NCBI GenBank assembly: GCA_021324655.1
Contig: JAJPIP010000020.1
Span: 1 to 55,061 of the forward strand
Source: Pseudomonadota bacterium
GTDB lineage: Bacteria; Chloroflexota; UBA5177
Reading direction: 5' to 3'
Length of the DNA stretch: 55,061 bases
Positions 23,963 to 34,169 of the stretch are shown one piece after another (position 1 is the stretch's first letter; every line of letters starts with the position of its first letter). The position numbers were made by a program, and so were the translations under genes. The notes under the pieces were generated by a model. It ran no database searches. It worked only from the letters and a program-made list of their open reading frames with translations, and was not told where the DNA came from.

Positions 23963-24937
23963 ATGAGACTGCATCACGTGGTGGCGGCCCAGGACTTCAA
24001 CCGGGGCATGCTGGAGGAACTGTTCGCGCAGAGCCGGCGCATGGAGACGGTCGTGAGCCACGGGGGTGTGCCGGCCCTCGCCGGCTGCATCATGGCGAGC
24101 CTCTTTTATGAGGAGAGCACCCGGACCAGGTTCTCGTTTGAGTCCGCCATGCTCCGTCTGGGTGGCAGCGTGATCTCCACTGAAAACGCGAGGCAATTTT
24201 CCTCCGTGTCCAAGGGAGAGACCCTCGAGGACACGGTTCGCATCCTCAACGGGTACGCCGACGTCATTGTGCTGCGTCACTACGAGGCGGGCGCCGCACG
24301 CCGGGCGGCGGACGTTTCGCGTGTGCCTGTCATCAACGCGGGCGACGGAACCGGCCAGCACCCGACGCAGGCGTTTCTCGATCTCTACACGATCGAGAAG
24401 GAACTCGGGCACATTGATGACATAACGATCGCCGTGGTCGGCGATCTGGCCAACGGCCGCACGGTCCGCTCGCTTTGCTATCTTCTCGCCAAGTACCGGA
24501 ACGTGCGTGTCTACATGGTGGCGCCGGAAGTCGTGCGCATGCACGACGATATCAAGGAGTACCTGGCCCGCCATGACGTGAGATTCCGCGAAGTCGACGA
24601 TCTCAACGCGATCGCGCCGGAGATCGACGTTCTCTACCAGACACGCATCCAGCGCGAGCGCTTCGCGGACCGCGACGAGGATTATCAGCGGGCGCGCGGG
24701 GTGTACGTGGTCGATCGTGAGGTTCTCAATCTGATGCGCCCCGACTCGATCGTCATGCATCCGCTGCCGCGTGTCGATGAGATTGCGGTGGACGTCGACG
24801 GCGATCCGCGGGCCGCATACTTCCGGCAGGCGCAGAACGGGTTGTATATCCGCATGGCGTTGCTCGCTGCCTGCCTGGGCCGCGATCTGTCGGTCGACGC
24901 GGTGCCGTTCAACGGGGCGACGTTGACCACGGCGTGA
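23963..24937 (+). CDS. pyrB: Aspartate carbamoyltransferase catalytic subunit
   Basis: Catalyses carbamoyl phosphate plus aspartate to carbamoyl aspartate, the committed step of pyrimidine synthesis. About 324 residues. The carbamoyl-phosphate loop is YEESTRTRFSFESAM and the interdomain site INAGDGTGQHPTQAFLDLYTI; the aspartate-binding tail is MHPLPRVDEI. These motifs are of the PyrB rather than ornithine type. GAGGTGG precedes the ATG by five bases, directly after the leader terminator. No pyrI, pyrC or pyrR gene is next to it; the following gene is mrfA, 54 bases on. Confidence 0.96.
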   Translation: MRLHHVVAAQDFNRGMLEELFAQSRRMETVVSHGGVPALAGCIMASLFYEESTRTRFSFESAMLRLGGSVISTENARQFSSVSKGETLEDTVRILNGYADVIVLRHYEAGAARRAADVSRVPVINAGDGTGQHPTQAFLDLYTIEKELGHIDDITIAVVGDLANGRTVRSLCYLLAKYRNVRVYMVAPEVVRMHDDIKEYLARHDVRFREVDDLNAIAPEIDVLYQTRIQRERFADRDEDYQRARGVYVVDREVLNLMRPDSIVMHPLPRVDEIAVDVDGDPRAAYFRQAQNGLYIRMALLAACLGRDLSVDAVPFNGATLTTA

Positions 24938-24991
24938 GGCCGGCTATACGATGAAAGCCTCAGGCGTGCTGAGCTAGAAAGGCGGCCCACC

Positions 24992-27253
24992 ATGCACGTG
25001 GATGAGGTCGTCGAGGGATTGCTCAACGATCCGGAGACGGCTGCCAACGTGGCCGCCTATCGGGAAATCCCGGCCAGACCAGGGAAATATCTGCCGCTCC
25101 CGGAGGGACTGGACTCGCGGCTGATCGCGGCCTTGCACGCACGTGGCATCGACCGGTTGTATGCGCATCAGGCGGCTGCCATCGAGGCTGTTCTGGACGG
25201 GGAGAACGTGACGGTCGTCACGCCCACTGCATCCGGCAAGACCCTTTGCTATGCGCTGCCGACCCTGAACGCCGTGCTTGCGGACGACAGCGCGCGGGCG
25301 CTGTATCTCTTCCCGACCAAAGCACTGGCGCAAGATCAGGTGGCCGAGCTACAGGGAGTCATTGACCGCACGGGTGCCGACATCAAGACGTACACCTACG
25401 ACGGAGACACGCCGCAGACGGCGCGCCGGGCCGTGCGCCGCGCCGGGCATATCGTCGTCACCAATCCCGATATGCTCCACACCGGCATCTTGCCGCATCA
25501 CCAGCGCTGGGTTCGCCTCTTTGAAAACCTACGCTACGTGGTGATCGACGAGCTGCACATCTACCGTGGCGTGTTCGGTAGTCATGTCGCCAACGTGGTC
25601 CGGCGCCTCCGCCGGCTCTGCCGCTACTACGGGTCGGATCCGGTCTTCATCTGCTGTTCTGCCACGATTGAGAATCCGGCGGAACACGCGGCTCGTATTA
25701 TCGAGGCGCCGGTCCGGTGCATCGACGAGAACGGTGCGCCGTCCGGCAAGAAGCATGTTGTCGTCTACAACCCTCCGGTCGTCAACCGTCAGCTCGGCAT
25801 TCGTGGCAGCTCGCGTCTGGCGGCGCGTGATCTGGCTGCTCGCTTTATTGCCAACAATATCCAGACCATCCTCTTCAGCCGCAGCCGAACCGGAGTGGAG
25901 ATTCTGCTCCAGTACCTGCGGGACGCAGCCGGACCGAAGCGCCGCGAGGCCATCCGCGGCTACCGGAGCGGCTACCTGCCGCTGCAACGGCGAGCCATCG
26001 AACGTGGGCTTCGGGACGGGAGCGTGCAGGGCGTTGTTGCCACCAACGCGCTGGAATTGGGCATCGACATTGGCGCTCTCGACGCGTGCGTGATCGCGGG
26101 CTTTCCCGGCACCATTGCCAGCACCTGGCAGCAGATGGGCCGCGCCGGCCGGCGCAACGACTCGTCGGTCGCCGTCGTCGTGGCGAGCAGCAGCGGGCTC
26201 GATCAGTTTCTTGCAACGAATCCGGAGTACTTCTTCGAACGCTCGCCGGAGTCGGCTCTCATCGACCCGAATAACCTGATCATCCTGGTAAGCCACATCA
26301 AGTGTGCTGCTTTTGAGCTGCCCTTCGAGGAGGGCGAGCGATTCGGGGTCGACACGACCAAAGAGATCCTGAACTATCTGGTGGAGAGCAATGTCTTGCA
26401 CTACCGTGACGGCGTCTGGCACTGGATGTCGGATGCTTTCCCGGCTCAAGAAGTCAGCCTCCGCAGCGCGGCGGCCGACAACGTCGTCATCATCGACGAC
26501 GGGCCGCCGGCTCGGGTGATCGGAGAGATCGACCGGGTGTCGGCGCCCACCATGGTGCATGAAGAGGCGATCTACATCCACGAAGGGCAGCAGTATCAAG
26601 TCGAGCGACTGGATCTCGAGGAGAAGAAGGCGTATGTCCGCGCCGTCGACGTCGATTATTACACCGATGCCGAGCAGGCGGTTCGTGTCGCCGTCCTCGA
26701 CGTGTTCGAGGAGGAACCCGCGCGCAGCCACGGCGAAGTGGCCGTGACGTACCTGCCCACCATCTTCAAGAAGATCAAGCTTCACACCCACGAGAACGTC
26801 GGCTGGGGGAAGATCCATCTCGACGAGGACACGTTTCATACCACCGCCTACTGGTTCTCGCTCCCGACGGCGGTCGACGATCTTCCGGCGACGGAGGTTG
26901 AGGCGGGGCTCATCGGTCTCTGTCACGCGGTGGGTGCGGTTGCCCCCCTTTTCCTCATGTGCGACCCGCACGATGTCGCCGTCTGGCCTGAGATCAAGGC
27001 AGCATTCACCAGCCGGCCCACCGTGTTCATGTACGACAGCGTTCCGGGCGGCATCGGCTTTTCGCACCGACTCTACCAATTGCACCGCCAACTTCTGGCC
27101 AGTGCCGGAGATGCGATCGCGCGCTGCGGCTGCACCCACGGGTGCCCGTCGTGTGTGGGACCGTGGGATGGTGGACCCAACACAAAGCTGTGCGCGCTGC
27201 GCCTGCTGGCCCTGCTTCTCGAGCGCACATCGCTTCCGGCCGTGACGTCGTGA
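24992..27253 (+). CDS. mrfA: DEAD/DEAH-box helicase MrfA (YprA-like) with Cys4 C-terminal site
   Basis: A 753-residue superfamily 2 helicase. Walker A is PTASGKT (K83) and the DEAH-type box reads D185-E-L-H. Helicase C motifs include NALELGIDIGALDACVIAGFPG and QQMGRAGRR. The C-terminal MZB/DUF1998 region ends in a Cys cluster, C712-G-C-T-H-G-C-P-S-C721, as in Bacillus MrfA. MrfA and MrfB there form an excision pathway for mitomycin adducts, separate from UvrABC. The next gene, an MrfB-like exonuclease, overlaps its stop as GTGA, which strongly supports the assignment. It follows pyrB closely and may share its transcript. Confidence 0.9.
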   Translation: MHVDEVVEGLLNDPETAANVAAYREIPARPGKYLPLPEGLDSRLIAALHARGIDRLYAHQAAAIEAVLDGENVTVVTPTASGKTLCYALPTLNAVLADDSARALYLFPTKALAQDQVAELQGVIDRTGADIKTYTYDGDTPQTARRAVRRAGHIVVTNPDMLHTGILPHHQRWVRLFENLRYVVIDELHIYRGVFGSHVANVVRRLRRLCRYYGSDPVFICCSATIENPAEHAARIIEAPVRCIDENGAPSGKKHVVVYNPPVVNRQLGIRGSSRLAARDLAARFIANNIQTILFSRSRTGVEILLQYLRDAAGPKRREAIRGYRSGYLPLQRRAIERGLRDGSVQGVVATNALELGIDIGALDACVIAGFPGTIASTWQQMGRAGRRNDSSVAVVVASSSGLDQFLATNPEYFFERSPESALIDPNNLIILVSHIKCAAFELPFEEGERFGVDTTKEILNYLVESNVLHYRDGVWHWMSDAFPAQEVSLRSAAADNVVIIDDGPPARVIGEIDRVSAPTMVHEEAIYIHEGQQYQVERLDLEEKKAYVRAVDVDYYTDAEQAVRVAVLDVFEEEPARSHGEVAVTYLPTIFKKIKLHTHENVGWGKIHLDEDTFHTTAYWFSLPTAVDDLPATEVEAGLIGLCHAVGAVAPLFLMCDPHDVAVWPEIKAAFTSRPTVFMYDSVPGGIGFSHRLYQLHRQLLASAGDAIARCGCTHGCPSCVGPWDGGPNTKLCALRLLALLLERTSLPAVTS

Positions 27254-28464
27254 AACTCGCCGATCTCGCCAAATACGGCCACGGACCAAAGCCGACCGTC
27301 GCCGAGACGGCCGATGCGAGTTCTGCCTGGCGATTGGACGGCGACATCGTGCCTCTGACCGGCGATTCTTTCTACCGTGACCTCACCTATCCGGCCGAGC
27401 ACCGTCATGGCATGCACCGATTGCGCGCCATCCGCGGCGTGTCGCCGGCTCGCTTTGCCTTGCTCTGCAAGGATGCGGAGCTTGAGTATGCCGATCTCGG
27501 GCAGGTGGTGTTTCTGGACACGGAGACGACGGGACTGGGCATGGGCGCGGGCACGTACATTTTCCTCGTCGGTGCCGGCTTCCTGGAAGGAGACGCGTAC
27601 CGTGTCCGCCAATTCTTCCTTGGCCATCCGGGAGACGAGCGGAACTTTCTGGATGCGTTGAGTGCCTTTCTCGCCGGGTTCGGGGTGCTGGTGACGTTCA
27701 ACGGAAAAGCGTTCGACTGGCCCCTGCTGGAGGGACGGTTCCTGCGGCATCGGCGCCCGGTGCCTCTCAGCGATCCTCCTCACCTGGATCTGCTCCACCC
27801 CGCGCGCCGCCTCTGGAAGCGCCGCGTGCAGAGCTGCGCCCTCGTCTCCCTCGAGTCCACGCTGCTGGGGGTGCAGCGGACCGAGGAGGACGTGGAGGGA
27901 TGGGAGATTCCGGGCCTGTACTTTACCTATCTCCGCCGGCGCGATCCGGCGGAGCTCGAGCGCGTCTTCTACCACAACGTGCAGGACATCCTGTCGCTAA
28001 CTACCCTGGCGGTTCGCATGGACCGCGTCCTCGCCGACCCTTTCGGGGGGCTGACGCGAGACGCGCTCGACTTCTATAGTCTTGCCCGTGTGTTCGAAAG
28101 AGCCGGCGACCCGCAGTCGGCCGTGCTCTGTTACGAGGAAGCGTTGCACCAGGGACTCGATCCGGAGTACCGGCACGACGCGCTGGTCCGGGTCTCTACT
28201 TTGCACAAGCGGCGGCGGTGGTGGGACGGCGCGCTCGCGGCGTGGGAGCGCCTGCTGGACGATGGTGGCGCGTCCGCGTATTACGCCCTGATCGAGATGG
28301 CGAAGTTCTACGAGCACGTGGAGCGCGACTATGCCCGGGCACTGGACCTGGTCAGGGACGCGTTGATCATGGGAGAGCTGCCCTCTGCCCTGGGCGATGC
28401 CCCCGGCGATCTGGAGCACCGACTGGCCCGTCTCACCCGCCGCGTTACCCTCAACCGTCGGTAG
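27250..28464 (+). CDS. mrfB: MrfB (YprB-like) DEDDh exonuclease with TPR tail
   Basis: About 404 residues from a GTG overlapping the mrfA stop. The ribonuclease H-like exonuclease core is intact: D90-x-E92 in FLDTETTGL, D156 in FNGKAFDWPLL, and H242-x3-D246 in YHNVQDILSL. Residues about 260-380 look like TPR helices (DALDFYSLARVFERAGDPQSAVLCYEEAL). In Bacillus, MrfB degrades DNA with MrfA during repair of mitomycin lesions. All four acidic residues and the His are present, so it should be active. The tight overlap implies coupled translation with mrfA. Confidence 0.88.
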   Translation: MKLADLAKYGHGPKPTVAETADASSAWRLDGDIVPLTGDSFYRDLTYPAEHRHGMHRLRAIRGVSPARFALLCKDAELEYADLGQVVFLDTETTGLGMGAGTYIFLVGAGFLEGDAYRVRQFFLGHPGDERNFLDALSAFLAGFGVLVTFNGKAFDWPLLEGRFLRHRRPVPLSDPPHLDLLHPARRLWKRRVQSCALVSLESTLLGVQRTEEDVEGWEIPGLYFTYLRRRDPAELERVFYHNVQDILSLTTLAVRMDRVLADPFGGLTRDALDFYSLARVFERAGDPQSAVLCYEEALHQGLDPEYRHDALVRVSTLHKRRRWWDGALAAWERLLDDGGASAYYALIEMAKFYEHVERDYARALDLVRDALIMGELPSALGDAPGDLEHRLARLTRRVTLNRR

Positions 28465-28542
28465 AATACGCCATGCCGATGCCCGTCGGACTGGCCGGAT
28501 CGGCCGCCGGGCGTGTTGGGCGGGCACGGAGGAGGAGATCGT

Positions 28543-29427
28543 ATGAGGGTGAGAAAGGCGGTAATCCCCGCCGCCGGGTTCGGGACGCGCTTCCTGCCGG
28601 TGACCAAGAGCGTCCCCAAGGCGATGCTGCCGATCGTCGCCAGGCCGGTCATCCAGTATGTGGTCGAGGAAGCGGTGGCGTCGGGCATCGAGCAGATCAT
28701 CATGGTCACCGGTGAGAACCGCGAGCCGCTGGAGGCCTACTTCGATCGCAATGTGGCGCTTGAGGCGACCCTTCGCCAGACGGGCAAGCAAGCGCTGCTC
28801 GATGAAGTGATCCGCATTGCCGACCTCGCCAACATCGCCTACGTCACGCAGAAAGAGCCGCTCGGCAACGGGCACGCCGTGCTGATGGCTCGGTACGTCG
28901 TGGGGGACGAGCCCTTCGCCGTGCTCTGGGGAGACGACATTCTCATCAGCCGGCCGCCCGTCGCGCAACAGCTCATCGAGGTGGCCGAACGGTACGCAGC
29001 GCCCGTCATCGGGGTTCGGCGTGTACCGCCGGACGACTTCGAGAAATACGGCATGGTGGAAGTCAAAGACCGCGACGGGCGGATGGGCCGAGCCGTGTCG
29101 GTGGTCGAGAAACCACGGCGCGACGACTCTCCCTCGGATCTGGCTCAGATCGGCGGGTTCGTGTTGACGCCGGACGTGTTCGACATTCTCGCTGAGACCC
29201 CGGTGGGTCCGAGCGGCGAGATCTACCTGGCGGATGCGCTCATCACGCTGATGCAGCGCCGCACGGTCTACACGTATGAGTTCTCGGGCCGGCGCTACGA
29301 TGCCGGCAACAAGCTCGACTTTCTTCGCGCCACGGTCGACATGGCCCTGGCTGATCCGGAGCTGGGTCCCACGTTCCGTGAGTTCCTGACCGAGGTGGTC
29401 CGGCGAGAGGGTGCGGTAGCGGGTTGA
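28543..29427 (+). CDS. galU: UTP-glucose-1-phosphate uridylyltransferase
   Basis: About 294 residues. Makes UDP-glucose from UTP and glucose-1-phosphate for cell-surface glycans and trehalose or galactose metabolism. The nucleotide-binding motif AVIPAAGFGTRFLPVTKSVPKAMLPI is at the N-terminus. VWGDDIL-type sequence (AVLWGDDILI), VEKP and the GRRYDAGNKLDFLRA tail are typical of GalU rather than glucose-1-phosphate thymidylyltransferase. The start ATG at 28543 has GGAGGAGGAG about four bases upstream. It lies 78 bases after mrfB and 34 bases before the glycerate kinase gene. Confidence 0.95.
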   Translation: MRVRKAVIPAAGFGTRFLPVTKSVPKAMLPIVARPVIQYVVEEAVASGIEQIIMVTGENREPLEAYFDRNVALEATLRQTGKQALLDEVIRIADLANIAYVTQKEPLGNGHAVLMARYVVGDEPFAVLWGDDILISRPPVAQQLIEVAERYAAPVIGVRRVPPDDFEKYGMVEVKDRDGRMGRAVSVVEKPRRDDSPSDLAQIGGFVLTPDVFDILAETPVGPSGEIYLADALITLMQRRTVYTYEFSGRRYDAGNKLDFLRATVDMALADPELGPTFREFLTEVVRREGAVAG

Positions 29428-29461
29428 CAGTGGCGCCGAAGCGCGATCTGGAGGGGCGGGC

Positions 29462-30643
29462 ATGAGTCTCCGGATCGTCGTGGCACCCCAGTCATTTAAG
29501 GGAAGCCTGGAGGCGACCGAGGTAGCGCGTGCCATCGCGCGCGGCGTTCGGCGCGTGTTTCCCGGCGCTGACCTCGACCTGGTGCCCGTTGCCGACGGCG
29601 GAGAGGGGACGGTGCGCGCGCTCGTCGGCGCCAGTGGCGGACGCACCGTGACAACCCGCGTGGTCGGACCGCTGGAGCGGCCGGTCACCGCGACGTGGGG
29701 ACTCCTTGGTGGGGACCGAGTGGCGGTCATCGAGATGGCGGCTGCGTCCGGTCTTCCTCTTCTCGGCCGCCACGAGCGTAATCCTGCCCGGGCAACGAGC
29801 TTTGGTACCGGGCAGCTGATCCTCCAGGCTCTCGATTACGGTGTCGAGCGCATCATCGTGGGAATCGGAGGGAGCGCCACCAACGACGGCGGCGCCGGTA
29901 TGGCGCAAGCCCTCGGCGTTCGTTTCCTGGATGGGGAGGGTCGTGAGCTTCCCCGGGGAGGAGCAGCGCTCCTGCGGCTCGCTCGGATCGACGTCTCAGG
30001 CCTCGATCCCCGGCTGGCCGGTGTGACCGTGGAAGCCGCGTGCGATGTGGCGAACCCGTTGTGCGGCCCTGAGGGCGCGAGTTATGTGTACGGCCCTCAA
30101 AAAGGAGCCGACCCGGACATGGTTCGCATGCTCGACGCCGCGCTCCACCGCTATGCCGAGATAATTCAGCGCGATCTGGGCAAGGACGTGGCCGGCATAC
30201 CCGGCTCGGGGGCGGCCGGTGGCCTTGGGGCCGGCTTGATCGCCTTCTTGAATGCCACGCTCGAACCCGGTGTCGACATTGTCTTCCGTGCGATCCGTCT
30301 TGCGGACCGCCTTCGTGGCGCCGACGTGGTGATTACCGGCGAGGGCCGGATGGACCAACAGGACCTGTACGGGAAGGCACCGCTTGCCGTCGCACAGTTG
30401 GCCGATTCGCTGGGCGTGCCGTCGATCGCCATTGTCGGTAGCACCGGCCGCGACTATCACGTGGTCTACCAGCATGGGATCGATGCCGTCATCGGGACCG
30501 TGAACCGCCCGATGACACTCGACCGCGCCATCGGCGAAAGCTCCAAGTTGGTCTCCGAGGCGGCGATGCGGGCGGCTCGCCTTCTGAAGGTGGGTATGGA
30601 AATTCGGCGGAATGGCGGGGAGAACGGCAGTATACTGAGCTAG
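29462..30643 (+). CDS. glxK: Glycerate 2-kinase (GlxK/GarK family)
   Basis: A 393-residue kinase of the type-I glycerate kinase family, forming 2-phosphoglycerate from glycerate and ATP. The N-terminal VVAPQSFKGSLEATEVARAIA, the glycine-rich IIVGIGGSATNDGGAGMAQALG and GAAGGLGAGLIAFLNATLEPGVD are family hallmarks, as is VITGEGRMDQQDLYGKAP. Length is normal. GGAGGGGCGGGC precedes the ATG. Placed between galU and acs, it fits general carbon metabolism. Confidence 0.92.
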   Translation: MSLRIVVAPQSFKGSLEATEVARAIARGVRRVFPGADLDLVPVADGGEGTVRALVGASGGRTVTTRVVGPLERPVTATWGLLGGDRVAVIEMAAASGLPLLGRHERNPARATSFGTGQLILQALDYGVERIIVGIGGSATNDGGAGMAQALGVRFLDGEGRELPRGGAALLRLARIDVSGLDPRLAGVTVEAACDVANPLCGPEGASYVYGPQKGADPDMVRMLDAALHRYAEIIQRDLGKDVAGIPGSGAAGGLGAGLIAFLNATLEPGVDIVFRAIRLADRLRGADVVITGEGRMDQQDLYGKAPLAVAQLADSLGVPSIAIVGSTGRDYHVVYQHGIDAVIGTVNRPMTLDRAIGESSKLVSEAAMRAARLLKVGMEIRRNGGENGSILS

Positions 30644-30683
30644 CGTATCCGATTGCCTATATGGTTTTTAGGAGGCATGTCTC

Positions 30684-32651
<1,968 letters not shown>

Positions 32652-32656
32652 GAGAC

Positions 32657-33085
32657 ATGCCCGGCTCGCCGCCCGCACCCGAGGGCGGCGAGTCCGCCTG
32701 TTACCTCCCGTTCGCCGACGAGGATGGACGGATTCGTGCGGCGAGCGATCGTAGGCGGGCCGTCGCTCGCCCCTCGCTCTCCCTGCGATTTCCCGCACGC
32801 CACCCGCTGACCCTCGCTCGCTTCTGGGCGCCGCTGCTCGCCTGTGTCGTGGAGGGCGGAGATGCGGAGTTTGCCTCGGTTGTCGATCCCTCCGGTGCCC
32901 TTCCTCGCCTCCTATTTGTTTGCGAGAACCAGCCGGGCACCGGCATCGAGTTGGAGGTGGGCGTCGACGACCTCGACGCGGCGATCGAGCGGTGCCAGGC
33001 TTTAGGCGCTCGCTTGATCGAGCAAGAGGAAGGGGGCGCCCGTCTGATAGACCCGGAAGGCACTCCCTTCAGCCTCCGAGTGTGA
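32657..33085 (+). CDS. Small VOC (glyoxalase-fold) family protein
   Basis: A 142-residue protein. The second half resembles a VOC/glyoxalase-like repeat (GIELEVGVDDLDAAIERCQALGARLIEQEEGGARLIDPEGTPFSLRV), with the usual beta-alpha-beta pattern and a PEG-x-P-F end. The first 40 residues are Arg- and Pro-rich and may not be part of the fold. No complete metal-ligand set is evident, so enzymatic function is unassigned. It lies five bases after acs and before the ftsY promoter region. Confidence 0.6.
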   Translation: MPGSPPAPEGGESACYLPFADEDGRIRAASDRRRAVARPSLSLRFPARHPLTLARFWAPLLACVVEGGDAEFASVVDPSGALPRLLFVCENQPGTGIELEVGVDDLDAAIERCQALGARLIEQEEGGARLIDPEGTPFSLRV

Positions 33086-33155
33086 GATTTCGACCCCACC
33101 ACGTCCGAAGGCGGCGGGCGGGGCTTCCGGGGTACCGCGGCCGGACCCGTTCCCG

Positions 33156-33161
33156 TATACT
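33156..33161 (+). promoter_or_regulatory. -10 box (TATACT) upstream of ftsY
   Basis: TATACT in the context GTATACTT, about 20 bases before the start of the strong hairpin and 60 before the ftsY ATG. The -35 is weak. Transcription from here would pass through the hairpin at 33181-33204. Confidence 0.5.
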
Positions 33162-33180
33162 TAGCCAGAGGAAAGCACAG

Positions 33181-33208
33181 GAGCACCGCCGCCGTGCGGT
33201 GCTCTTTT
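33181..33208 (+). terminator. Hairpin with T-run ahead of ftsY (terminator or attenuator)
   Basis: GAGCACCGC (33181-33189), loop CGCCGT, GCGGTGCTC (33196-33204), then TTTT. The 9-bp stem is perfect. It could end the acs/VOC transcript or attenuate ftsY, since the nearest -10 box lies upstream of it. Confidence 0.7.
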
Positions 33209-33221
33209 ATGCCGAGAAGGT

Positions 33222-34163
33222 ATGCTACGAAATTTGTTTCGGCGAGAGCCGACCCCGCAGGAGCGCGAACAGATTGAGTCCGCCGTCCAGAAAACGCGGC
33301 AGGGCGCGCTCGGTCACATCTCTGATCTCTTTCGTCAGCAGGTCATCACCGAAGAGACGTGGGATGAGCTTGAAGATCTGCTCATTCAGGCCGATGTCGG
33401 CCCAACCACGGCGATCGAGCTGGTATCCCGCGCTCGCAAAGAGGTCGAGAAGGAAGAGCTGAAAACCCCTGTTGAGGCGGAGACGGCCGTGCGGCGCCAG
33501 ATGGTGGAGATTCTCGGCCGAGATGAGCACGAGCCGCTGGAAGAGATGCCGGCCGGGACAATCATCCTTATGGTCGGCGTGAACGGGTCCGGGAAGACAA
33601 CCAGCATCGCCAAGCTGGCGTCTTATCTCGAGCAGCGTGGCCGCTCCGTTCTTCTCGCCGCCGCTGATACGTTCCGCGCCGCCGCCATAGACCAGCTGCG
33701 AGTGTGGGGTGAGCGCGTTAAGGCGCCGGTTGTCGCCCATCAGCAGGAGGCTGACCCCGGCGCCGTCGTCTTCGATGCCGTCAAAGCCGCCCAGTCGCGT
33801 GGCCTCGATCTTGTCCTGGTCGACACGGCGGGGCGCCTTCACACCAAGTTCAACCTGATGGAAGAGCTGCAGAAGATCAAGCGGGTCGCATCCAAGGCGA
33901 ATCCCGAGGCCCACATCGTCTCGCTGCTCACCCTGGATGCGACCACCGGCCAGAACGCTATTCTGCAGGCAAAAAGCTTTCTGCAGAGCGTGGAGGTGGA
34001 CGGCATCATCCTCTCCAAGCTCGACGGCACCGCCAAAGGCGGGGTCGCCTTTTCCGTCTACAACGAGCTTGGCGTGCCGATCTGGTACATCGGCACCGGC
34101 GAGAAGGTTCAGGATCTCGCACCGTTCGACCACCTGGCGTTTGTGAACGCCCTTTTCGAGTGA
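33222..34163 (+). CDS. ftsY: Signal recognition particle receptor FtsY
   Basis: A 313-residue SRP GTPase that docks the Ffh-ribosome complex at the membrane. The N-terminal helical domain (MLRNLFRREPTPQEREQIESAVQ) lacks the long acidic A domain of Escherichia coli FtsY, as is usual in many phyla. The GTPase has P-loop VGVNGSGKTTSIAKLA, the SRP-specific AADTFRAAAIDQL, DTAGR and SKLDGTAKGG. It ends in a typical GEKVQDLAPFDHLAFVNALF. No clear Shine-Dalgarno is present. ffh follows six bases after the stop, so both SRP-pathway GTPases come from one operon. Confidence 0.96.
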   Translation: MLRNLFRREPTPQEREQIESAVQKTRQGALGHISDLFRQQVITEETWDELEDLLIQADVGPTTAIELVSRARKEVEKEELKTPVEAETAVRRQMVEILGRDEHEPLEEMPAGTIILMVGVNGSGKTTSIAKLASYLEQRGRSVLLAAADTFRAAAIDQLRVWGERVKAPVVAHQQEADPGAVVFDAVKAAQSRGLDLVLVDTAGRLHTKFNLMEELQKIKRVASKANPEAHIVSLLTLDATTGQNAILQAKSFLQSVEVDGIILSKLDGTAKGGVAFSVYNELGVPIWYIGTGEKVQDLAPFDHLAFVNALFE

Positions 34164-34169
34164 GTGATC

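Noticed and set aside
25529-27289. Open frame of 586 codons on the minus strand opposite mrfA
   Set aside because: Shadow of the helicase gene; rich in Arg, Asp, Val and Gly with no motif.
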